A program made the translations under genes and the position numbers. 64,000 bases of DNA from Jiella endophytica. GTDB taxonomy: Bacteria; Pseudomonadota; Alphaproteobacteria; Rhizobiales; Rhizobiaceae. Below, piece after piece: positions 35,124-42,914 of the stretch. Position 1 is the first letter of the stretch. Every line of letters begins with the position of its first letter. The stretch lies in the NCBI RefSeq assembly GCF_004519335.1, contig NZ_SOZD01000004.1, positions 372,001-436,000 of the forward strand, in the 5' to 3' direction. Under the pieces are notes generated by a model, which saw only the letters and a list, made by a program, of their open reading frames with translations, was not told the origin of the DNA and did no database searches.

Positions 35124-35480
35124 CTACGGATGCGTACGGAGCTGTCGTGTTGCGGACCCCTCTGTCGCCTCTGTGCGAGACCAGATCACAGCACTTTGAG
35201 GCACGCCAAGAATCTCCATGATCGCCAGGCTCAATGCTGAATCGATGTCCTCTCGGGTATAGAGCGTGTAATAATTGAGCGGTTCACCACGATACCGCTT
35301 TATGGCGACTCTGGTCGTGCCGTCGACACAGTAGACTGCACCGTTGAAGCTGTCGAAATCATCGGCGCCGCTGAGCTGTTGCAGTTCCTGCCATGTCTTG
35401 CTTTGGCTCGAAACGATGAACTGCAGCTGCGGAAACGTTGCTTCGTACAACAGGTCGGCATCCGCAAGCTCGATCTGCAT
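35124..35480 (-). CDS. hypothetical small protein
   Basis: 118 residues, no recognised family. It is soluble, acidic to neutral and well-formed (MQIELADADLLYEATFPQLQFI ... LNYYTLYTREDIDSALSLAIMEILG), without signal peptide. The ATG at 35480 follows AAAGG and lies 14 bases after the stop of the next small gene, so both are probably one transcript. Base composition is less GC-rich than the flanking RND and ggt genes. An open frame continues upstream but overlaps the partner gene and looks non-protein. The pair could be a small acquired cassette; nothing points to toxin or immunity function specifically. Confidence 0.6.
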   Translation of the reverse strand: MQIELADADLLYEATFPQLQFIVSSQSKTWQELQQLSGADDFDSFNGAVYCVDGTTRVAIKRYRGEPLNYYTLYTREDIDSALSLAIMEILGVPQSAVIWSRTEATEGSATRQLRTHP

Positions 35481-35493
35481 GGCTTTCTGCCTT

Positions 35494-35832
35494 TCAAGGA
35501 AGTGGCCGAACCTTCGTAATCTGCACTGGGATGGCCGCATAGTCGACGCCATCGCTATGTCTCGCAAGAACGCCCGGCGTGTATCCAAGATACCAATGAG
35601 CCAGAGTTGCCGTCGAATGACCGGGAAGTGGCTGCACATCCGTATAAAACTCGATCCCGTCCTGCGCATCGGGTAGACTTCCAACATAGGCCTTGACGAC
35701 AAGGAAGTTGGATTGGGCAACGTTCCGTGGCTCACGGCCCCAGATTTCGTTGGATGCCATCTGCTTTCTGGCGACAGCTGGAGACTGGGACGGGCTCGCT
35801 CGGCGGTAAAAAGGGCCGTATGCGGCTGCCAT
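35494..35832 (-). CDS. hypothetical small protein, upstream partner of the gene at 35124
   Basis: Up to 112 residues, no recognised family. Well-formed segments are NFLVVKAYVGSLPDAQDGIEF, TDVQPLPGHSTATLAHWYLGY and DYAAIPVQITKVRPLP. There is no membrane helix. The start is uncertain: ATG at 35832 has a G-rich stretch before it, while ATG at 35760 would give an 88-residue protein starting MASNEIWG. It is followed 14 bases later by the second unknown gene. The 300 bases between this gene and ggt (35833-36132) contain no gene, only the divergent promoters, with an A/T-richer part near 35870-35970. Confidence 0.55.
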   Translation of the reverse strand: MAAAYGPFYRRASPSQSPAVARKQMASNEIWGREPRNVAQSNFLVVKAYVGSLPDAQDGIEFYTDVQPLPGHSTATLAHWYLGYTPGVLARHSDGVDYAAIPVQITKVRPLP

Positions 35833-36132
35833 CCATGCCCCCCAGCGTCACGATCGCCTCATCGGCAGTCTAAGATCAATACCACTTATCGTCGCGGCGC
35901 CAGATTTAAATGACCGGGTTGCAAGGCCGCCTCGAAACCACCGGTAGCTAGATGGCCCTTTTTTTCGTGGGCCACTGCGATCGCCACTTCTGCGAAGGTT
36001 CCTCTTGCGATCGCGTTCACCGCAGATCCGAAGGTCACCATGACGACGCCGGCGCTACTGTCTCGGCTGAGCGCTTCCGCATCGGCTCTCCGGCCCTAGC
36101 TTCCTTCCAGACAACCTGAAGGAGCCACGCCC

Positions 36133-37902
36133 GTGACGTTCTTCCGCCCGATCATCGCCGCCGTGCTTGTCGGCTTTCTCTTTGCCGGACCGGCGATCGG
36201 CCAGCAGGCGGCCGACAGCGTCGCGCCGGAAGCTGCGAGCAGCATGCGCGCCTCCTCGGCCGAGCCGGCGCGGGCGAAGAAATTCATGGTCGCGGCGGCC
36301 AATCCGCTGGCAGCCGAGGCCGGCGTGGCGATCCTCAAGAAAGGCGGCAACGCCATCGACGCGATGGTGACGACCCAGCTCGTCCTCAATCTCGTCGAGC
36401 CGCAGTCCTCCGGCATCGGCGGCGGTGCCTTCCTGGTCTTCTTCGACGCCAAGGCCGGCCGGCTCACCACCTTCGACGGCCGCGAAACGGCACCTGCCGG
36501 AGCGGATCCGAAACTCTTCCTCGACGAGGCGGGCGATCCGCTCGAATTCTACGATGCCGTCGTCGGCGGGCGTTCGGTCGGCACGCCCGGCACGCTGCGC
36601 CTGCTCTTCGAGACCCATGAGCGCTTCGGCGCGCTCGACTGGAAGACCGTCGTCCAGCCGGCGATCGATCTGGCCCGCGGCGGCTTCGACGTCTCGCCGC
36701 GTCTCCACGATCTCATCGTCGAGGACGGCGACAGGCTGAAGCGCTTTTCCGTCGCCAGGGACTACTTCTTCGATCGCGAGGGCGAGCCGCTGAAGGCCGG
36801 CATGCGCCTGAAAAACGAGGCCTTCGCCGAGACCCTCACGACCATCGCGGAAAAGGGCGCCGAGGGTTTCTACGAGGGGCCGGTCGCCGAGGCGATCGTC
36901 GCCACCGTCCAGAACGCCGAGGGCAATCCCGGCCGCCTGGCGCTTTCCGACCTTGCCAATTACCGCGTCGTCGAGCGCGAGCCCGTCTGCCTCACCTATC
37001 GCGTTTACGACGTCTGCGGCATGGGGCCGCCGTCGTCAGGCGCACTCACCGTCGGCCAGATCCTCGGCCTTCTCGCGCCCTTCGACATTGCCGGCCTCGG
37101 CCCCGAAAGCGTCAAGGCGTGGCGGCTGATCGGCGATGCCTCGCGTCTCGCCTTTGCCGATCGTGGTCGCTACATGGCCGACATCGACTATGTGCCGATG
37201 CCGCTGAAGGGACTTCTCGACGAGGCCTATCTCGCCTCCCGCTCGAAACTTCTCGAGGGCGAGCGCGCGCTTGCCGAAGCCGACGTCGCGCCCGGCATGC
37301 CACCCTTCGACCATGCCATGCTTCTCGGCGACGACACCGCCATCGAGTTTCCCTCGACCAGCCATTTTTCCATCGTCGACGGCGCCGGCAACGTCGTCTC
37401 GATCACCACCACGATCGAGAACGGCTTCGGTTCGCGGCTGATGACCGGCGGTTTTCTGCTCAACAACGAGCTCACCGACTTCTCCTTCGAGACCCATGAC
37501 GCGGACGGCCGGGTGATCGCCAATGCCGTCGCGCCGGGCAAACGGCCGCGCTCGTCGATGGCCCCGACCATCGTCATGCGCGACGGCAAGCCGGTGCTGG
37601 CGGTCGGATCGCCCGGCGGCAGCCGGATCATCGGCTATGTCGCCGAGGCGCTGATCGCCGTTCTCGACTGGAACATGAACGTTCAGCAGGCCGCCGCCCT
37701 GCCCCACCTCGTCAACCGGTTCGGCACCTTCGACGTCGAAGCCGGCACCGACGCCGTGAAGCTTGCGGAACCTCTGAAAGGCCTTGGCTTCGCGGTGAAG
37801 GAGGGCGACCTCAATTCCGGCATCCACGCCATCGCCATCACCCCGCGGGGGCTCGAAGGCGGGGCCGATCCGCGCCGCGAAGGCGTTGCCGTCGGCGAAT
37901 AG
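36133..37902 (+). CDS. ggt: gamma-glutamyltransferase
   Basis: 589-residue periplasmic N-terminal nucleophile hydrolase with signal peptide (PIIAAVLVGFLFAGPAIGQQ). It is made as a precursor that cuts itself before the catalytic Thr409 in PSTSHFSIVD. Typical stretches are ANPLAAEAGVAILKKGGNAIDA, EPQSSGIGGGAFLVFFD, GPPSSGALTV, GSRLMTGGFLLNNELTDF, KRPRSSMAPTIV and GSPGGSRIIGYV. It removes or transfers the glutamyl group of glutathione and gamma-glutamyl peptides. The GTG at 36133 follows AAGGAG by eight bases. It stands alone, with a hairpin just past its stop. Confidence 0.94.
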   Translation: MTFFRPIIAAVLVGFLFAGPAIGQQAADSVAPEAASSMRASSAEPARAKKFMVAAANPLAAEAGVAILKKGGNAIDAMVTTQLVLNLVEPQSSGIGGGAFLVFFDAKAGRLTTFDGRETAPAGADPKLFLDEAGDPLEFYDAVVGGRSVGTPGTLRLLFETHERFGALDWKTVVQPAIDLARGGFDVSPRLHDLIVEDGDRLKRFSVARDYFFDREGEPLKAGMRLKNEAFAETLTTIAEKGAEGFYEGPVAEAIVATVQNAEGNPGRLALSDLANYRVVEREPVCLTYRVYDVCGMGPPSSGALTVGQILGLLAPFDIAGLGPESVKAWRLIGDASRLAFADRGRYMADIDYVPMPLKGLLDEAYLASRSKLLEGERALAEADVAPGMPPFDHAMLLGDDTAIEFPSTSHFSIVDGAGNVVSITTTIENGFGSRLMTGGFLLNNELTDFSFETHDADGRVIANAVAPGKRPRSSMAPTIVMRDGKPVLAVGSPGGSRIIGYVAEALIAVLDWNMNVQQAAALPHLVNRFGTFDVEAGTDAVKLAEPLKGLGFAVKEGDLNSGIHAIAITPRGLEGGADPRREGVAVGE

Positions 37903-37904
37903 GA

Positions 37905-37930
37905 TGCCCGTCCTGCCGGGCAATCCTTTT
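37905..37930 (+). terminator. probable intrinsic terminator of ggt
   Basis: A short stem TGCCCG (37905-37910) / CGGGCA (37917-37922) with a six-base loop begins two bases after the ggt stop and is followed by ATCCTTTTCTT. The small stem and T-rich tail fit a weak rho-independent terminator. Confidence 0.5.
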
Positions 37931-38197
37931 CTTCGCAGAATATCAGGTCGCAAGACCAGATTTTGATGACATCTGCCAGTTGACTGTCAATTCCAGCTGA
38001 TCCTCGCTTTCTCCGGCCGCTTTCCGCGTCGACGGACAGATATATCGTTGCCGCGCCATTCTGTAATACCTGGAATTGCAGTCAATCCTTCCCGGCCATT
38101 CAGAACTCTTTCATCCGTCCGGCGCACGATGCGCCGAGACATACAATTTCGACGTTCTATAAATCGCTCATATGATCCATGCCGAAAGTGCGATTGC

Positions 38198-39538
38198 ATG
38201 ATGACCGCGACGACACTGGTGGAGGGGGCCGGTCCGCAATCGGACGATCTGCTCGACGCGATTTCGCGTTCGAACCTGGTCGTGGATTTTTCCATCGACG
38301 GCCAGGTTCGTTCGGCCAACCAGAATTTCCTGCAGCTGATGCACTATCGGCCCGAAGAGGTGATCGGCCGGCACCATTGCATGTTCGTCCGCGCCGACGA
38401 TCGCGAGACGCCCCACTACCGCGCCTTCTGGGAGCTTCTGAAGGCCGGTGAGTTCGTCCAGCGGGAAATGCGCATGGTCGCCAATGGCGGCCGCGAGATC
38501 TGGCTGCAGTCGAGCTATAATCCGATTCTCGGCAGACAGGGCGAGATCCGCAGCATCCTGATGCTGGCGACGGACATCACCGCCGAAAAACAGCGCGCGG
38601 CCAATCACGAGAGCACGCTCAACGCCATCTCGCGATCGACGGCGATGATCGAATTCGCCATGAACGGCACGATTCTTGCGGCCAACGCCAAGCTGGCGGC
38701 GATCATGGGCTACGAGGTGCAGGAAATCCTCGGACGCAATCACCGGGAATTCGTGCCGCCCGAGGTCGCCGAGAGCGAAGCCTACCGGATCTTCTGGAAC
38801 CGGCTGCGGGCGGGCGAATATGTCGAGGACGAATTTCCGCGGATTGCCCGCTGCGGCAAGACGATCTGGCTGCAGGCGAGCTACAACCCCATCCTCGACG
38901 CATCGGGGCGCCCGACCGCGGTCATGAAGATCGCCACCGACATCACCGACCGCTGGCAGCGCAACGCCGAATCCGAACGTCTTGCGCTCCTCGATCCCTT
39001 GACCGGCGTTTCCAACCGCCGCGGCTTCGATCTCGCGCTCACGACGATGACGAACGACTATGCCGCGCGGATGGAGCCGATCTCGCTCCTCATCCTCGAC
39101 ATCGACCACTTCAAGGCCTTCAACGACACCTTTGGTCACCAGATCGGCGATCTGTGCCTGCGGGTGATCGCCAAGGCCATCGAACTCGCCCTGCAGCCCC
39201 GGCCGGACAGTCTCGTCTGCCGCTATGGCGGGGAGGAATTCGCGGTGCTCCTGCCTGCCGCGGACCAGGCGCAGGCTGCCGCCGTCGCCGAGGATATCCG
39301 CGGCGAAATCGCCGCGCTGAAGATCTCCCATCCCGGCAATACCGGCTGGGAGAGAGTGACCACCAGCATCGGCAGCGCCACTATCGAGCCGGACCCGGCG
39401 AGGCCGTCGCAATACGGGACGGAGCTCGTCGCGGCGGCCGACAAGGCGCTCTACGCGGCCAAGCGCCGTGGCCGCAATCGCGTCGTCGATGCGGTCATCG
39501 CACGGCCGGAGAGCCCTTCTCTCGCCTTTGATATCTGA
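38198..39538 (+). CDS. soluble PAS-PAS-GGDEF diguanylate cyclase
   Basis: 446 residues with no membrane helix. Two PAS domains of one type lie in tandem (about 15-135 and 140-255); each has the same landmarks, FSIDGQVRSANQNFLQLMHY / FAMNGTILAANAKLAAIMGY and REIWLQSSYNPILG / KTIWLQASYNPILD, so they arose by duplication. This PAS type is common in chemoreceptors that sense redox or haem-like ligands. The GGDEF domain has the active site RYGGEEF near residue 344; the preceding site reads RPDS rather than RxxD, so product inhibition may be altered. The start is at the tandem ATGATG at 38198; a longer open frame upstream looks non-protein. Confidence 0.9.
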   Translation: MMTATTLVEGAGPQSDDLLDAISRSNLVVDFSIDGQVRSANQNFLQLMHYRPEEVIGRHHCMFVRADDRETPHYRAFWELLKAGEFVQREMRMVANGGREIWLQSSYNPILGRQGEIRSILMLATDITAEKQRAANHESTLNAISRSTAMIEFAMNGTILAANAKLAAIMGYEVQEILGRNHREFVPPEVAESEAYRIFWNRLRAGEYVEDEFPRIARCGKTIWLQASYNPILDASGRPTAVMKIATDITDRWQRNAESERLALLDPLTGVSNRRGFDLALTTMTNDYAARMEPISLLILDIDHFKAFNDTFGHQIGDLCLRVIAKAIELALQPRPDSLVCRYGGEEFAVLLPAADQAQAAAVAEDIRGEIAALKISHPGNTGWERVTTSIGSATIEPDPARPSQYGTELVAAADKALYAAKRRGRNRVVDAVIARPESPSLAFDI

Positions 39539-40221
39539 CCGCCGGCAAAGACGTTACAGATAATATTATTAGTATTATCGCTGTAATTTCGTGGCGGACC
39601 CGCCGTCCTTTACCACGGCGCAGCGCCCGGAACACTCGCTCCGCGCGGCGTCCGATCTTCAAGCTGCAAGAGCTTCTCCCCAGATGCATGCAACGGAAGG
39701 TTCCGTGTCGCGCTACCAGGCTGCGATCGGCGCAAATGCCGTCATCCGCTGACTTCAGGGCAATCTCCCGCGGTCTTCGCGTCCACCTGCCCGACTCTCG
39801 CTGAGGGCGACTCCAAACGTTCCTGCACGCATGACATGCGCTTCACGGAATGCTTTGCTGCATCGCAAAACGTTACCGTTGCATAAGCTGAAAATCATGT
39901 TAGAAAATATCGAGTCTGACTTAACTGCAGGCCCGTCGGCAGCCTTCCGCCAATCGGGCGCCCACCCCAAAATCGCCGCAAATGAAGGCTTGTACGGGGT
40001 AAGGCGTTTCGGGGAGAGACTGCAGCCGATCAGCACGGAGATCGCAGGTGACGCAACGTATGTGGCGATCTCGCACCAGTGCCAAGAAATCAGCAGCAGA
40101 GTTTCACGATCGTTTACATCGGGGGATGGGCCGCGTATCCACTGCGGCTGTTGCGATGATCAAACCGGTTGCAGACGATTGGCAGCCGGCACTGGCAGGG
40201 GGCTAGGGGGCGTTGCAGAGA
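39539..40221. other. 683-base intergenic region without a recognised gene
   Basis: It lies between the diguanylate cyclase and the KpsS-like gene. The A/T-rich stretch 39553-39590 (AATATTATTAGTATTAT core) stands out in this high-GC sequence and could be a promoter or protein-binding site. A second A/T-rich part is at 39860-39925. A 151-codon open frame on the plus strand (39831-40286) overlaps the next gene and has an odd composition with no ribosome site, so I do not call it. A small RNA cannot be excluded. Confidence 0.4.
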
Positions 40222-41514
40222 ATGGCGACGAAACGCATCCTGTTCATCGGTGCGCCGTTCGGACAGTTCTTTCGGGAACTGGCTGAATCGCTCGAGAACC
40301 AGGGTGCCGAAGTCTATCGGATCGTCCTCGAGGGCGGGGACTGGGCGGAAACGCCCGCTCGCAATCGGATCATGCTCAAGCGCTCGATGAGCTGGGCGCG
40401 CTTCCTGCGGGAAGTCATCCGCAGCCGCGGCATCCAGACCGTCGTCACCTATAACGATACCCTGCCGCGCAACCGCATTGCTCTCGCCATCGCCAAGCGG
40501 CTGGGTCTCACCCGGCTGGTGCTCGAGAACGGCTATCTGCGCCCGCATCACGTGACGCTCGCGCAGAACGGCGTGAACGGCAACAGCGAACTCAGCTGCG
40601 ACCCGGCGGTGATCAGCGAAGCGCCGAAGCCCCAGTCCGAGTGCCGCGAATTCCCGGTCTACATGCGCCCGCATGTGGTCAACACCATGCGGCACTTCTT
40701 CTGGAGCATGCTGCTCAAGCCGATCCTGCCCTATAATTCCCGCTACTACGGCGATTCCGTCGAGCGGCAGGGCATCGGCTATTTCGGCGAATATTCCTGG
40801 CGCCTGTGGCACGACGAAAGCGCCGCACTGGCGGCCGTCGACGCCCACAAGCAGAAGCCCGGCTCGCGCATCTATCTCGTCCTGATGCAGAAGCCCGGCG
40901 ACGGACAGATCCGCTATCACTCACCCTTCGGAACCAACCGGCGGTTTCTCGAGGAGGTCCTGACCTCCTTCGCCAGACACGCCCCCGACGACGCCTTCCT
41001 GGTCGTCAAGCAGCACCCGCTCGACTACGGCATCGAGCGCCTGCAGAAGACCTTCGAGGCGCTGGCCGAGAAGCTCGACCTCAAGGGCCGCGCCGTCTAC
41101 ATGCGCAAGGCGGGCATTGCCGGCCTGATGGAGCGCACCGACTGCATGGTGACCATCAATTCCACCGGTGGCCTGCAGGGCGTAATGAGCGGCGTTCCGG
41201 TGAAGTGCCTCGGCAAGGCCGTCTACGACGTCGCCGGCCTGACCTTCCAGGGTGGGCTCGAGGAATTCTGGTCGAGCGCCGAGAAGCCGGATCCCGCGAT
41301 GATCCGCGCCTATCGCAACTTCCTCCTGATGACCTGCCAGCTGAACGGCGGCTTTCACACGCGCGAGGCCCGGGCCATCCTGATCCCGGCCATGTCCCAG
41401 CGCATTCTCGAACTGACGACGCCGAGCCTCGTCGAAAAGCGTGCCCCCGTCGGCATGCAGGTCGAAGACAACGCCGAGATCTTCGCCCATGAGGGGCTGG
41501 TCCCGGCCGAATAG
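40222..41514 (+). CDS. KpsS-like capsular polysaccharide protein
   Basis: 430 residues of the capsule polysaccharide synthesis/export family (KpsS/KpsC, LipB-like). The N-terminal ATKRILFIGAPFGQFFRELAESL and FLVVKQHPLDYG are typical. TINSTGGLQGVMSGVPVKCLGKAVYDVAGLTF is the family's sugar-nucleotide-binding core. KpsS-type enzymes add beta-Kdo to the lipid end of group 2 capsules in the cytoplasm. The ATG at 40222 follows AGGGGG. No kpsC, transporter or other capsule gene is next to it, so it works with genes elsewhere or in another polysaccharide. It may carry an altered linker role. Confidence 0.8.
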   Translation: MATKRILFIGAPFGQFFRELAESLENQGAEVYRIVLEGGDWAETPARNRIMLKRSMSWARFLREVIRSRGIQTVVTYNDTLPRNRIALAIAKRLGLTRLVLENGYLRPHHVTLAQNGVNGNSELSCDPAVISEAPKPQSECREFPVYMRPHVVNTMRHFFWSMLLKPILPYNSRYYGDSVERQGIGYFGEYSWRLWHDESAALAAVDAHKQKPGSRIYLVLMQKPGDGQIRYHSPFGTNRRFLEEVLTSFARHAPDDAFLVVKQHPLDYGIERLQKTFEALAEKLDLKGRAVYMRKAGIAGLMERTDCMVTINSTGGLQGVMSGVPVKCLGKAVYDVAGLTFQGGLEEFWSSAEKPDPAMIRAYRNFLLMTCQLNGGFHTREARAILIPAMSQRILELTTPSLVEKRAPVGMQVEDNAEIFAHEGLVPAE

Positions 41515-41726
41515 GCCGCCTGCCCCCAGGCAAAACCGCTATTCAGGCCAGATATCCGGCCATCGGCACGATCACAGTGCCGCGGCACTCGCCGCGTCGC
41601 CGGTCCGTCCAACATCGCTGCCGATCGCCGCAAACGGGTGCTGCGCGAAGTGGGCGAAAAGGTCGGGCCGGGCCAATGCTCCGGTATCCGCCGATTCGAC
41701 CGACCCGCTCCCATCACGCCAAACAA

Positions 41727-41756
41727 AAGGCCCCGCACCTTTCGATGCAGGGCCTT
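41727..41756 (-). terminator. intrinsic terminator of the adenosine kinase gene
   Basis: On the minus strand AAGGCCC ... GGGCCTT forms a stem closed by an inner GC pair and loop. It is followed directly by TTTTGTTT, 24 bases past the adenosine kinase stop. This is the clearest rho-independent terminator in the window. Confidence 0.75.
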
Positions 41757-41779
41757 GGCATTCTTCGCTCCTTTGCCGG

Positions 41780-42784
41780 TCAGGCGGCGGAGACGAGCGC
41801 CTTCACCTTCGGCAGATCGGCGAGCGGCGTCTGCGGCCGCGGGCCAATCTGCTGGATGATGTGGCTCGCCGCCAGATTGCCGAGACGGGCGGAGGTCTCG
41901 CGGTCGAGGCCGGCGGTGTAGCCGCGCAGGAAGCCGGCAGCAAAGAGATCGCCGGCACCGGTGGTGTCGACCAGCTTGTCGACTGTCTCGGTCGGCACGT
42001 CGATGCGCTTGTCGCCCTCCAGGACCACGCAGCCCTTTTCCGAGCGGGTCACCACGGCGATCTGCGAGGCGTCCCTGGCGAGCCCGGCGCAGGCCTCGTC
42101 GAAATTCTCGGTCTCGTAGAGCGCCAGCGCCTCGGCCTCGTTGGCAAAGACGATGCCGACGGTGCCGGAGCGCAAAAGATCGAGGAATTCGGCGCGGTAG
42201 CGGTGGACGCAGAAGGAATCCGACAGCGTCATGGCGACCGAGCGGCCGTTTGCCTTGGCGATCTTGGCGGCCTTGACGATGGCCTCCTTGGCCCGCGGCG
42301 GATCCCACAGATAGCCTTCGAAATAGGTGACCTTGGCGCTCGCCACGATCGCCTCGTCGATGTCCTCCGGCCCGAGTTCGACGCAGGCGCCGAGATAGGT
42401 GCTCATCGAGCGCTCGCCGTCGGGCGTCACCACGACCATGCAGCGCGCCGTCGGCGGATGGCCCTCGAGCGGCCTCGTCTCGTACTTGACGCCGAGCGAG
42501 CGGATGTCGTGGGTGAAGATGCCGCCCAGCTGATCGTTCGCGACCTTGCCGATATAGGCGCCGGTGCCGCCGAGGCTGACGAAGCCGGCGACCGTGTTGC
42601 CGGCGCTGCCGCCGGAGGTCTCGACGCCCGGCCCCATCGCGGCATAGAGCTGCTCGGCGCGCTCGGCGTCGATGAGCGTCATGCCGCCCTTCTGGATCGT
42701 TTCGCGTTCGAGAAAGCCGTCATCCTCGCGTGAAATGACGTCGACGATGGCATTGCCGATGGTGAGAACGTCGTATTCTGCCAT
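41780..42784 (-). CDS. adenosine kinase (PfkB family)
   Basis: 334-residue cytoplasmic ribokinase-fold enzyme that phosphorylates adenosine to AMP with ATP. Landmarks are the N-terminal DVLTIGNAIVDVISRED, SGGSAGNTVAGFVSLGG (57-73), the middle ANEAEALALY and the PfkB signature DTTGAGDLFAAGFLRGY, with catalytic Asp279. It is the alphaproteobacterial type often labelled adenosine kinase; other nucleosides or sugars remain possible. It appears monocistronic, with a strong terminator after it and the GGDEF-EAL gene 130 bases upstream on the same strand. Confidence 0.88.
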   Translation of the reverse strand: MAEYDVLTIGNAIVDVISREDDGFLERETIQKGGMTLIDAERAEQLYAAMGPGVETSGGSAGNTVAGFVSLGGTGAYIGKVANDQLGGIFTHDIRSLGVKYETRPLEGHPPTARCMVVVTPDGERSMSTYLGACVELGPEDIDEAIVASAKVTYFEGYLWDPPRAKEAIVKAAKIAKANGRSVAMTLSDSFCVHRYRAEFLDLLRSGTVGIVFANEAEALALYETENFDEACAGLARDASQIAVVTRSEKGCVVLEGDKRIDVPTETVDKLVDTTGAGDLFAAGFLRGYTAGLDRETSARLGNLAASHIIQQIGPRPQTPLADLPKVKALVSAA

Positions 42785-42914
42785 GATCCTGTCCGTTGCG
42801 TTGCAGATGGACGGATCGGTATCGTCTGTTGCCGCGCCTGGCTAGGGTTTTGGCCGAGAAAGGCAGCGAGAGCGGCCAGCGAAACCGGCCGTTCCGCCGT
42901 CCGGCGGCCGTCGC

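Noticed and set aside
39831-40286. A 151-codon open frame before the KpsS-like gene
   Set aside because: Overlaps the true gene start, lacks a ribosome site and has an unnatural C-terminal half.
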